64,000 nucleotides of DNA. Source: 20CM-2-65-7 sp963830455 (lineage in GTDB: Bacteria; Gemmatimonadota; Gemmatimonadetes; Gemmatimonadales; GWC2-71-9). The notes beneath the pieces were generated by a model that did not search any database, had not been told where the DNA came from, and worked only from the letters and a program-made list of their open reading frames with translations. The position numbers and the translations under genes were made by a program. The stretch is taken from positions 992,001 to 1,056,000 of the forward strand of contig CAWHMT010000002.1 of NCBI GenBank assembly GCA_963830455.1, in the 5' to 3' direction. Positions 42,235 through 51,005 of this stretch are shown one piece after another (position 1 is the first letter of the stretch; every line of letters begins with the position of its first letter).

Positions 42235-42985
42235 CGCGCTCCTCCTGAGCCTGGGGCTCACCGCCGGCTGCGCCTTGAAAGGCGATGTCCGGAAGGTCGA
42301 GCTTCAGGTTCAAGCGTTGCAGGGCCAGCTCGCCAAGAGTGACACGGCGCGGGCGGCGGAACAGGACACCGTCCTGGCCGCCGTCCGGCTGCTGCAGCAA
42401 GCCCTCGCCACGCAACAAGCCTATCTGGTGCAGATGCGCGGCGATCTCCGCACCGAGCTGATCGTGGTCGAGCAGCAACTGGTCGCGATACAGGAGCTCA
42501 CGGGACAAAGCCAGCAGCGTCTGACCGAATTGCGGTCACGATTGGAAACGCGGTCACAGGCGCCGGACCCCAATGCGGTGCCGGTCGGTCCCTCCGGGAA
42601 TCCCGCAGGCCCTGGGCCCGATCAGATGTACGATGCCTCGTTACAGCAGTACCGGCGCGGCAGCAACGCCACGGCGCGGATCGGGTTCCGCGAGTTCCTG
42701 CGGGTGTACCCCACCAACGAACGGGCACCGGATGCGCTGTACTATGTGGGGGAGAGCTTCGAGCAGTCCGCCCCCGATTCGGCGGCTGCGGTGTACGATC
42801 AACTCGTGAAGGCCTATCCCAATTCCTCGCGCGCCCCTTCCGCGCTGTACAAGCTGGGCCGCCTCGCCGAACAGCGGGGCGACCGCACGACAGCACGGAA
42901 CTTTTACTCTCGGGTGATCGCCGGCTATCCGCGCTCTCCCGAAGCCGATCTCGCGCGGCAAAACCAGCAACGACTCCGGCCTTAG
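42206..42985 (+). CDS. cpoB: Tol-Pal associated TPR protein CpoB (YbgF)
   Basis: 259 residues from GTG 42206 (or the adjacent GTG 42209), starting inside pal. The signal ends LTAGC, Cys22, so this version is a lipoprotein. Coiled coil at about 30-110 (VELQVQALQGQLAKSDTA, LIVVEQQLVAIQELTGQSQ) as in the trimeric N-terminus of YbgF, then TPRs (YDASLQQYRRGSNATARIGF, ALYYVGESFEQSAPDSAAAV, SALYKLGRLAEQRGDRTTA). It ends the Tol operon; coordinates wall synthesis with Tol energy in E. coli. Confidence 0.88.
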   Translation: MVTISAARRNALLLSLGLTAGCALKGDVRKVELQVQALQGQLAKSDTARAAEQDTVLAAVRLLQQALATQQAYLVQMRGDLRTELIVVEQQLVAIQELTGQSQQRLTELRSRLETRSQAPDPNAVPVGPSGNPAGPGPDQMYDASLQQYRRGSNATARIGFREFLRVYPTNERAPDALYYVGESFEQSAPDSAAAVYDQLVKAYPNSSRAPSALYKLGRLAEQRGDRTTARNFYSRVIAGYPRSPEADLARQNQQRLRP

Positions 42986-43012
42986 CCGGGGGGATCCGGC
43001 CGTAGCCCGCCG

Positions 43013-46000
43013 ATGACACCACGCGGTGAGATGCCGTTCCTCGAACATCTCGAGGAGCTGCGCTGGCGCATCCTGTGGAGTCTGCTGGCGGTCGTTATCG
43101 GCACGATTGCCGGCTGGCTGCTGCTCGATCGCGTCGACATCATCGAGCTGCTGAAGCGGCCGATCGCGCCCTACCTGCCCGGTGGCCGCCTCATCTTCAC
43201 CAGTCCCGCCGAACCGTTCATGCTCACGCTGAAGGTCGCGTTCGCGCTCGGCTGTCTGCTTGCCTCACCGGTCGTGATCTATCAGATCTGGGCGTTTCTC
43301 GCACCGGCGCTGTACGCGCGCGAGAAAAAGCTGATCGTGCCGTCGCTGGCGGTGGGGGTTGTGCTGTTCCTGGGCGGCGCGATCGCGTGCTACGAGTGGC
43401 TGTTGCCCGCCGCGCTCAAGGTCTTGCTGAACTTCCAGCGCACCGATCTCACCGCGATGATCACGATCGATCGCTACTTCGGCATGGCGATCCCGTTCGT
43501 GATCGGCTGCGGGCTCGTCGCCGAGCTGCCCCTGCTCGTGACGATCCTGGCATCGCTGGGGATCGTCACGCCGCAGTTTCTCGGCCGCCAGCGGCGCTAT
43601 GCGATCGTGATTGCGGCGTTCCTCGCCGCGCTGCTGACGCCGCCGGATGCCGTCTCGATGCTGCTGATGCTCGGGCCGTTGCTGCTTTTGTACGAAGTGA
43701 GCATCTGGTGCGCCTGGGTGGCGAGCCGGCGTCGCGCGCGGCGGGTTGCCGCGGCCACGCTCGTGCTCCTCGTGCTTGGGTCCGGATCGCTCGCAGCGCA
43801 GAATCCGCCACCGGCTCCCCCGCCTCCCCCAGCGCCGCAGCAGCCGGTGACGCAGGACACGACGCGGGTCCCCCCGCGGGCGCCCGGCGACACGGGGCGG
43901 AGCGGGCAAAGCGTCGATACGGCGACGGCGCGCAGGCTGGGTCTGCCGACGGCGCCGACCCGTACGTTTCCGGCGGCGGATCGCGTCATCGACTCGCTCC
44001 TCAAGCTCGAGCGCTTTCGGGTCACGCGTTATGTCGCGGAAACGCTGGTGGTCGAGGGCGACAGCCAGACGATCTTCCTGCGCCGAGAGGCGTTCGTCGA
44101 TCGCGATGGCACCCAGCTCGAGGCCGATTCGATTCGATACCGCGAAGCGAGCTGCCGGCTCGATGCGTCCGGTGAGCCCCATCTCTTCGATCAGGGCACC
44201 GTGCTGGTCGGGGAAGGGATGCGCTACGACACCTGCCTTCGCCGGGGAACGGTCCGGGATGCGCTGACGGAGTTCCAGGAAGGAGGAAAAAAGTGGTACG
44301 TGCGCGGGAACATCGCGGCCGATTCGGGCAACCGCCGCGTCTTCATCGCCGACGGCAACTTCACCTCCGATCCGCAGCCGGTGCCCGACTACCACTTTGC
44401 CGCGGGCCAGGCCAAATGGATCAACAAGAGCACCATGGTGGCCCGTCCGGCGGTGCTCTACGTGCGTGACGTTCCGGTCATGTGGCTACCGTTCATTTTT
44501 CAGGACATTCGAGGCGGGCGCCGCAGCGGCATCCTGTTTCCGCGGTTCGGGCTGAATGATCTGGTGCGGCCGACGCGCGACTACTCGCGGCACATCACCG
44601 ACCTTGGCTACTACTTCGTCATCAACGATTACATCGACGCGCTGGTGAGCGGCGACTGGTTCGCCGGGCGCAGCGCGTCGTTTCACGCGCAGGCCGAATA
44701 CCGCTGGATCGATCGGTTCATGACCGGCCGGCTGAGCTACACGCGCACGAACCAGCTCGATCAGCCGGCGAACAACACCCGCATCGGGTGGAGCCACGCG
44801 CAGCGGTTCAATGCGAGCACCGATTTCAACGCCGCCATCGACTACGTGTCGAACGGACGGGTGATCCAGCGCAATTCGATCAACCCCTACGAGGTGACCG
44901 CGACCGTGGGCTCGACGGCGTCGTTCAGCAAGCGATTCTCGTGGGCCTCGCTGAACCTCGGGTTCAGCCGACGCCTGGACCTGTCGTCGAACCACATCGA
45001 CCAGTCATTCCCCGTCATTACGTTGACGCCCACGACAGTCACGCTCGCGCCGTGGCTGACCTGGTCACCGGGTTTCTCCTTCACGAACTCGCAGAGCTTC
45101 AACAATATCGGGACTCTGGTGATACCTCCGGCGCCTGGGGACACGACCGCGACCCCGGATACGTTGCGACTGCACTTCGGCGACCGCACCACGAACATCT
45201 CGTTGCAGACCCCGTTCCGCATGGGCCGCTGGAACTGGTCGAACAGCATCAGCATCCAGGATGTGGCATCGAACGAGCGCCGGGAGATCGTGCTTACCGA
45301 CAGCACCGGCTCCATTCGGAAGGTGGTGTTCTACAATTTCTACGAGACGCGCGCGAACTGGGAAACGGGCATCAACTTGCCGACACTGTTCTCCGGCACG
45401 TGGAAGGTGCAGCCGGGCGTTTCGATCGTGAACAAGACGAGTGCCGGTCCGTTCATGCTACGCAATCCGTTTACGCGCGGCGAATTCATCCAGCAGGGCA
45501 AGCGCCTCGCGTTTACGCTCAGCGCGTCACCGACATTCTTCGGCTTCTTCCCGGGATTCGGGCCGTTGTCCCGCATCCGGCATTCGTTCTCGCCGCTCCT
45601 CAGCTATCAGTACGCTCCCGGCGCGACCGTGTCCGAGGAGTTTGCCCGCGCGCTCGACCCCACCGGCCGGACGCTCAATGCGCGCAGCGATCCCCAGCAA
45701 ACCATCAGCATCGGGCTGTCGCAGAACTTTGAAGCCAAGGTGAAGCCCGCTGCCGGAGACACCGCCGCCGAGCGCGAGCCACGCAAGATGAGACTGCTGA
45801 GCATCAATACGAGCGGGATCAGCTATAACTTCGAGCAGGCGAAGATCGATGGTCTGGTCGGCTGGCAGACGCAGACCCTGAGCAACACCTTCGCCTCGGA
45901 TCTGCTTGCCGGTTTCCAGCTCAGCATTGTGCACGATCTCTGGCGCGGGCAGGTCGGCATCGACACCGCCAAGTTCGACCCGTTCCTGCAAAGCGTGAAC

Positions 46001-46537
46001 GCGTCGTTTCAGGTCACACCGGCGACGATCGCGGGGTTAAGCCGGCTGCTGGGACTGCGGCCGCGCCCGGTGCCGCCACCCGCACCGGATACCACGCAAG
46101 GACCCCAGCAGAACTCGCCCAACTATCGCCAATACCAGGGAGCGACACGCGATCCCTACCAAACGGGCGCGGGACCCTACGGAGGAAGGGGGGGGGCATA
46201 CGGAGGGCGGTTCTCGTTAGGCGTGCAGTACACGAGCTCGCGCAACCGGCGCGACGACGCCGCAGAGCGCGAGCGGGCCGGACGCCAGACCGTGGGACTG
46301 AACCTGGCGTTCAGCCCGACCCGGAACTGGACCGCGAGCTGGCAAACGTCGTTCGACCTCGTGACCCGACAGTTTCCCGATCATTCGCTCACGTTCCAGC
46401 GCGACCTGCGGCGCTGGCGGGCCAGCTTCTCCTTCTACAAGACGGGAGCCGGGAACATGGCGTTCAGCTTCAACATCACGCTGACCGACCAACCCGACAT
46501 CAAGATGGACTACGATCAGCGGACCTACTCGCAGTAG
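43013..46537 (+). CDS. TatC joined in frame to an LptD-type LPS assembly protein
   Basis: One uninterrupted 1174-residue frame. Residues 1-244 are a complete TatC (MPFLEHLEELRWRI, FTSPAEPFMLTLKVAFALG, six membrane helices, LYEVSIWCAWVASRRRARR). Without a stop it continues into VAAATLVLLVLGSGSLAAQ (245-263), which looks exactly like a Sec signal peptide, then a Pro-rich linker, an OstA-like domain at about 330-470 (VVEGDSQTIFLRREAFVDRDG) and a long beta-barrel at 480-1174 (VMWLPFIFQDIRGGRRSGIL, closing DQPDIKMDYDQRTYSQ) as in LptD. TatC receives twin-arginine substrates; LptD inserts LPS at the outer membrane. Codon pattern is steady across the seam, so no indel is evident. Internal GTG 43718 could start LptD separately. 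Confidence 0.85.
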   Translation: MTPRGEMPFLEHLEELRWRILWSLLAVVIGTIAGWLLLDRVDIIELLKRPIAPYLPGGRLIFTSPAEPFMLTLKVAFALGCLLASPVVIYQIWAFLAPALYAREKKLIVPSLAVGVVLFLGGAIACYEWLLPAALKVLLNFQRTDLTAMITIDRYFGMAIPFVIGCGLVAELPLLVTILASLGIVTPQFLGRQRRYAIVIAAFLAALLTPPDAVSMLLMLGPLLLLYEVSIWCAWVASRRRARRVAAATLVLLVLGSGSLAAQNPPPAPPPPPAPQQPVTQDTTRVPPRAPGDTGRSGQSVDTATARRLGLPTAPTRTFPAADRVIDSLLKLERFRVTRYVAETLVVEGDSQTIFLRREAFVDRDGTQLEADSIRYREASCRLDASGEPHLFDQGTVLVGEGMRYDTCLRRGTVRDALTEFQEGGKKWYVRGNIAADSGNRRVFIADGNFTSDPQPVPDYHFAAGQAKWINKSTMVARPAVLYVRDVPVMWLPFIFQDIRGGRRSGILFPRFGLNDLVRPTRDYSRHITDLGYYFVINDYIDALVSGDWFAGRSASFHAQAEYRWIDRFMTGRLSYTRTNQLDQPANNTRIGWSHAQRFNASTDFNAAIDYVSNGRVIQRNSINPYEVTATVGSTASFSKRFSWASLNLGFSRRLDLSSNHIDQSFPVITLTPTTVTLAPWLTWSPGFSFTNSQSFNNIGTLVIPPAPGDTTATPDTLRLHFGDRTTNISLQTPFRMGRWNWSNSISIQDVASNERREIVLTDSTGSIRKVVFYNFYETRANWETGINLPTLFSGTWKVQPGVSIVNKTSAGPFMLRNPFTRGEFIQQGKRLAFTLSASPTFFGFFPGFGPLSRIRHSFSPLLSYQYAPGATVSEEFARALDPTGRTLNARSDPQQTISIGLSQNFEAKVKPAAGDTAAEREPRKMRLLSINTSGISYNFEQAKIDGLVGWQTQTLSNTFASDLLAGFQLSIVHDLWRGQVGIDTAKFDPFLQSVNASFQVTPATIAGLSRLLGLRPRPVPPPAPDTTQGPQQNSPNYRQYQGATRDPYQTGAGPYGGRGGAYGGRFSLGVQYTSSRNRRDDAAERERAGRQTVGLNLAFSPTRNWTASWQTSFDLVTRQFPDHSLTFQRDLRRWRASFSFYKTGAGNMAFSFNITLTDQPDIKMDYDQRTYSQ
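43718..46537 (+). other. lptD: Alternative reading: separate lptD starting at internal GTG
   Basis: GTG 43718 is in frame and would give a 939-residue precursor beginning MASRRRARRVAAATLVLLVL, a textbook signal peptide (basic n-region, 14-residue hydrophobic core, SLAA cleavage). Under this reading LptD is made by internal initiation, and TatC would be made only as the N-terminus of the long protein or by proteolysis. No clear Shine-Dalgarno precedes it (nearest purines GAAGTGAG at 43694-43701 are too far). Confidence 0.45.
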
Positions 46538-46633
46538 ACTGCGTTGTCCTCTGCGGGTGACAACGGCGCGCGTCGTCTCGCTGTAACTCGCTGGAAATCA
46601 GGAACTTCGGTTTCGGCATGACCCGTGCTTACT

Positions 46634-46659
46634 CCTCGGGCGATCCCCGTCTCCCGAGG
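46634..46659 (+). other. Hairpin in the leader of the 46665 gene
   Basis: CCTCGGG (46634-46640), twelve-base loop, CCCGAGG (46653-46659), ending five bases before the ATG at 46665. It covers the place where a ribosome-binding site should be, and no Shine-Dalgarno is visible. The rest of the 127-base gap 46538-46664 shows nothing else I can name. Confidence 0.35.
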
Positions 46660-46664
46660 CCTGT

Positions 46665-47831
46665 ATGCGTTCGCTCCTGTGCTTGCTGCTAGTGGCTACG
46701 GTCGCCTGCCACGAATACCTCGTGGATCCTGGCACCGCGCCCTCCACGCCGTCCAACCTGTCCTATGAGCTCGAGCCCAGCGGCGACCCCGATCGTCCCA
46801 TGGGTATCCTGCTGTTCTGGGATGACATCCCGGACGCCAACCTGTCGAGCTATCGCATCTACTCGCGCGGCTCGAGCGGCGAAGACTTCGGCCTGCGCGG
46901 CGAGACCAGCTCGAACACGTTCCACGACAACGGCGTCCCCCATCTCGAGTACCTCGTGACCGCGGTGAACGACCAGGGCGTGGAGAGCGGAAACAGCAAC
47001 GTGATCACTGTGGACGAGCGCCTGCAGCTCGTCGATCCGTCGTGGCTCACGTCGATTTCCCTGAACGGCGCGATTCACCTCCAGTGGGACGACACCAGCT
47101 ATGCGGACGACCCGACGCGGTTCAAGTGGTATCGCGTCTACAGCTCCGCCTACAACCTCGATACCGGCGTGTGCAGCGCGAACTGGCTCCTGGAAGGGAC
47201 GACCATCGGCCCGGAGTTCCTCGCGAGCGCGATGTCGAACGGCGTGCCGCGCTGCTTTGGCGTGTCGGCCGTGAGTCGCGAAGGCTACGAGAGTCTCTGG
47301 TCGCCGCTGCGCCAGGATACGCCTCGGCCCGACGCCCGGAACACACTGGCCTTTGCCTATGAGGTGAACCAGGCGCAGTCGGGGTTCCGGTTCTGGCAGG
47401 ATCTCAACGCCGACGGCCGGGGGCAATCCTCGGAGCTGGGGCGCGTACTCGACGGCAATCTGACGAACATCGACTTCTGGGTGCACCGTGATGCGATCGA
47501 TTCGACGCTCTGGCTCGTGCCCGAGTTCGCCGGGACGCAGATGCGGCTCTACAGCACGTCGCCTGTGGCGGATCTTACGTCGATCGACTTCGCGCCGGCC
47601 ACCGGTTATGCGCGGACCATGATTCAGGCGCAGGCCGGCTATGCGTACGTGTTCGAGATCGTGGAAGGCACGACGCTGCGCTATGGCGCGCTGCGGGTCA
47701 CGCACGTCGGCCGGGACTATGTGATCTTCGACTGGAGCTTCCAGACTGATGTGGGTAACCCTGAGCTGCAGATCCGCGCCGGGCAGTCGACCGCGATGGC
47801 GACTGGCACCGGGGTTTCAAGCTCCCACTAG
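46665..47831 (+). CDS. Lipoprotein with fibronectin type III-like domains, function unknown
   Basis: 388 residues from ATG 46665. N-terminus MRSLLCLLLVATVAC, a lipoprotein signal with Cys15. Two FN3-like beta sandwiches follow: residues about 25-110 (GILLFWDDIPDANLSSYRIYSRG, LEYLVTAVNDQGVESGNSNV) and 115-215 (GAIHLQWDDTSYADDPTRFKWYRVY, CFGVSAVSREGYESLWSP). The last 170 residues contain FAYEVNQAQSGFRFWQDLNADG and further strands of no family I recognise. Probably surface- or periplasm-exposed and adhesive. It stands alone between lptD and the hut operon. Confidence 0.7.
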   Translation: MRSLLCLLLVATVACHEYLVDPGTAPSTPSNLSYELEPSGDPDRPMGILLFWDDIPDANLSSYRIYSRGSSGEDFGLRGETSSNTFHDNGVPHLEYLVTAVNDQGVESGNSNVITVDERLQLVDPSWLTSISLNGAIHLQWDDTSYADDPTRFKWYRVYSSAYNLDTGVCSANWLLEGTTIGPEFLASAMSNGVPRCFGVSAVSREGYESLWSPLRQDTPRPDARNTLAFAYEVNQAQSGFRFWQDLNADGRGQSSELGRVLDGNLTNIDFWVHRDAIDSTLWLVPEFAGTQMRLYSTSPVADLTSIDFAPATGYARTMIQAQAGYAYVFEIVEGTTLRYGALRVTHVGRDYVIFDWSFQTDVGNPELQIRAGQSTAMATGTGVSSSH

Positions 47832-47852
47832 GGCTGTCCGCATCAGCCAAGA

Positions 47853-47892
47853 CGCCGGAGTGGTCAACAGCCACTCCGGCGCCTTAGCTTTG
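47853..47892 (+). terminator. Strong hairpin between the FN3 lipoprotein and hutH
   Basis: CGCCGGAGTGG (47853-47863), loop TCAACAG, CCACTCCGGCG (47871-47881): eleven perfect pairs, followed by CCTTAGCTTT with a short T tract. Likely terminates the lipoprotein transcript; it ends only 18 bases before hutH, so it could also act as a leader element for the hut operon. Confidence 0.65.
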
Positions 47893-47898
47893 GTGCCC

Positions 47899-49356
47899 AT
47901 GACGCTCACGCCCGTCACGTTGGATGGTCAGTCCCTTTCTCTCGCCGACGTCGTCGCCGTTGCCCGTGGCAACGCTCCGGTCGCGCTGGATCCCAAAGCC
48001 CTCGACGCCGTGCGGCAGTCACGACGCGCGGTCGAAGCCGCGGTGGAGCGCGGCGAAACGATCTATGGCGTGAACACCGGCTTTGGGAAACTTGCCCACG
48101 TGCGGATTCCGCCGGACCAGGCGCGCCAACTGCAGCTCAATCTGATCCGCAGCCACGCCTCCGGCGTCGGCGAGCCGTTGGAGCAAGACGCGGTTCGGGC
48201 CATGATGCTGTTGCGCGCGAACGTGCTGGCGCGGGGAACGAGCGGCGTGCGACCGGTGCTCCCGGAGCTGCTCGTCGACATGCTGAATCGCAAGATTCAC
48301 CCGACCGTCCCCTCGCAGGGCAGCGTCGGGGCATCGGGTGATCTCGCGCCACTGTCGCACCTCGCGCTCGCCATGGTCGGCGAAGGGGACGTGCGCGTGC
48401 CGAACCCGATCACGCTCGAGGCGAAGGAAGGCCTGGCGTTCGTCAACGGGACGCAGGCGCAGACTGGTCTCGCCGCACTGTTGGTCACCGACGCCTGGAC
48501 GCTGTGGCGCACCGCGCACGGAGCCGCCGCCATGAGCCTGGAGGCGGTGCGGGGCACGCCCGATCCCTTCGATGCCCGCATCCACGACGCACGCCCGCAT
48601 CCCTGGCAGCAGCGCTCGGCGGCGCTGTTGCGCGATCTGCTCGCCGAGAGTGAGATCCGGGAATCCCATCGGGATAACGACCCCAGAGTGCAGGATGCCT
48701 ACTCTTTGCGCTGCACGCCGCAGGTGCTGGGCGCGGTCGGCGAGGGGCTCGCGTTCGCCGAGCGGATCGTGACGACGGAGCTGAATGCGGCAACCGACAA
48801 TCCGCTCGTATTCGGAGACGACATCCTCTCCGGCGGCAATTTTCACGGCCAGCCGATCGCGCTGGCGCTCGATGTCGTGGGGATCGCGCTCACCACGCTG
48901 GCGGGACTCTCGGAGCGACGGCTCGAACGGGTGGTGAACCCCGATCTCTCGTCAGGGCTGCCCGCTTTCCTGGCGCGGGACCCAGGCCTCGAATCCGGAT
49001 TCATGACGGCGCAAATCGCCGCCGCGGCACTGGTCGCGGACTGCCGCGTCCTCGCGACGCCGGCCAGCGTCCAGTCGGTTCCCACCGAAGGGAATCAGGA
49101 GGACGTCGTGCCGATGGGCATGAGCGCCGCGTGGAAGGCGGGCCGGATTCTCGCCAATGCCGAACGGATCGTCGCCATCGAGCTGCTGGCGGCGGCGCAG
49201 GGACTCGAATACCTGAAGCCGTTGCGGCCGGCCAAAGTGGTGTCGCGGCTGCATGCCGCCGTGCGCAACGTGTCCGCGGCACTGACGGGTGACCGTCCGC
49301 TGACCACGGACATCGAGCGCATCGCGCGAGGGATTCGCGCCGGGATGTTCGTGTGA
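47899..49356 (+). CDS. hutH: Histidine ammonia-lyase
   Basis: 485 residues from ATG 47899; the open frame extends 50 codons upstream but through the lipoprotein end and hairpin. IYGVNTGFGKLAHVRI and GSVGASGDLAPLSHLAL are the family signatures, with Ala145-Ser146-Gly147 forming the MIO electrophile. NPLVFGDDILSGGNFHGQPIAL and QEDVVPMGMSAAWK complete the active site. Deaminates histidine to urocanate, the first step of the hut pathway. GTGA overlap with hutU. Confidence 0.96.
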   Translation: MTLTPVTLDGQSLSLADVVAVARGNAPVALDPKALDAVRQSRRAVEAAVERGETIYGVNTGFGKLAHVRIPPDQARQLQLNLIRSHASGVGEPLEQDAVRAMMLLRANVLARGTSGVRPVLPELLVDMLNRKIHPTVPSQGSVGASGDLAPLSHLALAMVGEGDVRVPNPITLEAKEGLAFVNGTQAQTGLAALLVTDAWTLWRTAHGAAAMSLEAVRGTPDPFDARIHDARPHPWQQRSAALLRDLLAESEIRESHRDNDPRVQDAYSLRCTPQVLGAVGEGLAFAERIVTTELNAATDNPLVFGDDILSGGNFHGQPIALALDVVGIALTTLAGLSERRLERVVNPDLSSGLPAFLARDPGLESGFMTAQIAAAALVADCRVLATPASVQSVPTEGNQEDVVPMGMSAAWKAGRILANAERIVAIELLAAAQGLEYLKPLRPAKVVSRLHAAVRNVSAALTGDRPLTTDIERIARGIRAGMFV

Positions 49357-51005
49357 CGATCCGGGCGCCACGCGGCTCGACCAGGTCGTGCAAAGGCTGG
49401 GTGCAGGAGGCCGCCCTGCGCATGCTGATGAACAACCTCGATCCCGACGTGGCGGAGCGGCCGCAGGATCTCGTCGTGTACGGCGGCACCGGCAAGGCGG
49501 CGCGGAACTGGGCCGCCTTCGACGCGATCTGTCGCGTGCTGCGGACGTTGGGCGACGAGGAAACGCTGCTGGTGCAGTCGGGGAAGCCCGTCGGCGTGTT
49601 TACGACGCATGCCGATGCGCCGCGCGTGCTGATCGCCAACGCCAATCTCGTGCCCCGGTACGCGACCTGGGACGTGTTTCGCGATCTCGAGCGCCGTGGG
49701 TTGATCATGTACGGCCAGATGACGGCGGGATCGTGGATCTATATCGGGACGCAGGGGATTCTGCAGGGCACCTATGAAACGTTCGGCGCCGTCGCGCGCA
49801 CCCGGTTTCAAGGCTCGCTGCGCGGCCGCGTCGTCCTCACTGGCGGCCTAGGCGGGATGGGAGGCGCCCAACCCCTGGCGGCCACGATGAACGACGCCGT
49901 CTGCCTGGCCGTGGAAGTGGACCCGGCCCGGGTCCAGCGCCGGCTCGAGACGCGCTATCTCGACAAGGCCACGACCTCGATCGACGAAGCGCTCGCGTGG
50001 TGTGAGGATGCCAAACGTCGCGGCAGCGCGGTGTCGATCGGACTGGTGGGGAACTGCGCGGAGGTTCTGCCCGCCCTGGGAGGGCGTGGATTCCGCCCGG
50101 ATATCGTGACCGACCAGACCTCGGCGCACGATCCGCTCAACGGCTACATCCCCGAGGGGCTGAGCGTCGCCGAGGCCGCCGAGCTGCGACGCACGTCTCC
50201 CGACGACTACGTGCAACGCGCGCGCGCGAGTATCGCGCGGCACGTCCGCGCGATGCTCGACTTTCAGAAGCACGGCGCCGTGACGTTCGACTACGGGAAC
50301 AACATTCGGACCGAAGCGCGCGACGCCGGCGTCAGCGACGCGTTCGAGATTCCCGGGTTCGTGCCCGAGTACATCCGGCCGCTGTTCTGCGAAGGGAAGG
50401 GGCCGTTTCGCTGGGTCGCGCTTTCCGGCGACCCGAAGGACCTGCACCGGACGGATCGGCTCGTGCTCGAGCTGTTCCCCGGGAACGAGCATCTGCGGCG
50501 GTGGATCACGCTGGCCGCCGAGCGCGTGGCGTTCCAGGGCCTGCCGGCCCGGATTTGTTGGCTGGGGCAAGGCGAGCGGGCGCGCTTCGGGGTGGCCTTG
50601 AACGACCTCGTGGCCCGCGGCGAGCTGTCGGCCCCCATCGTGATTGGGCGCGATCATCTGGACACAGGCTCGGTGGCGTCGCCGTTCCGCGAAACCGAGG
50701 CGATGCGCGACGGCTCGGACGCGATCGCGGACTGGCCGATTCTCAACGCGCTGCTGAACACCGCGTCCGGCGCGTCGTGGGTCTCTTTCCATCACGGCGG
50801 CGGTGTCGGCATCGGAAACTCGCTGCACGCGGGGCAGGTGATCGTCGCCGACGGCACGCCGGCGGCGGGCCGCCGGCTGGAACGCGTCCTCACCAACGAT
50901 CCCGGCATCGGCGTCGCGCGTCACGCGGACGCCGGCTATCCCAGCGCGATCGCGACCGCGCGCCGCGAGCACATTCACCTGCCGATGAACGAGGACCTCG
51001 ACTGA
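49353..51005 (+). CDS. hutU: Urocanate hydratase
   Basis: 550 residues from GTG 49353. RAPRGSTRSCKGWVQEAALRM and MNNLDPDVAERPQDLVVYGG are the conserved urocanase start. TAGSWIYIGTQGILQGTYETF, GRVVLTGGLGGMGGAQPLAA (NAD-binding) and HHGGGVGIGNSLHAGQVIVAD follow. Hydrates urocanate to imidazolonepropionate using tightly bound NAD as electrophile. Second enzyme of the pathway, in operon with hutH and hutI. Confidence 0.96.
   Translation: MTIRAPRGSTRSCKGWVQEAALRMLMNNLDPDVAERPQDLVVYGGTGKAARNWAAFDAICRVLRTLGDEETLLVQSGKPVGVFTTHADAPRVLIANANLVPRYATWDVFRDLERRGLIMYGQMTAGSWIYIGTQGILQGTYETFGAVARTRFQGSLRGRVVLTGGLGGMGGAQPLAATMNDAVCLAVEVDPARVQRRLETRYLDKATTSIDEALAWCEDAKRRGSAVSIGLVGNCAEVLPALGGRGFRPDIVTDQTSAHDPLNGYIPEGLSVAEAAELRRTSPDDYVQRARASIARHVRAMLDFQKHGAVTFDYGNNIRTEARDAGVSDAFEIPGFVPEYIRPLFCEGKGPFRWVALSGDPKDLHRTDRLVLELFPGNEHLRRWITLAAERVAFQGLPARICWLGQGERARFGVALNDLVARGELSAPIVIGRDHLDTGSVASPFRETEAMRDGSDAIADWPILNALLNTASGASWVSFHHGGGVGIGNSLHAGQVIVADGTPAAGRRLERVLTNDPGIGVARHADAGYPSAIATARREHIHLPMNEDLD

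Noticed and set aside
46543..46564. GTTGTC/GACAAC inverted repeat after lptD as a terminator
   Set aside because: Only six pairs, a long loop and no T tract.
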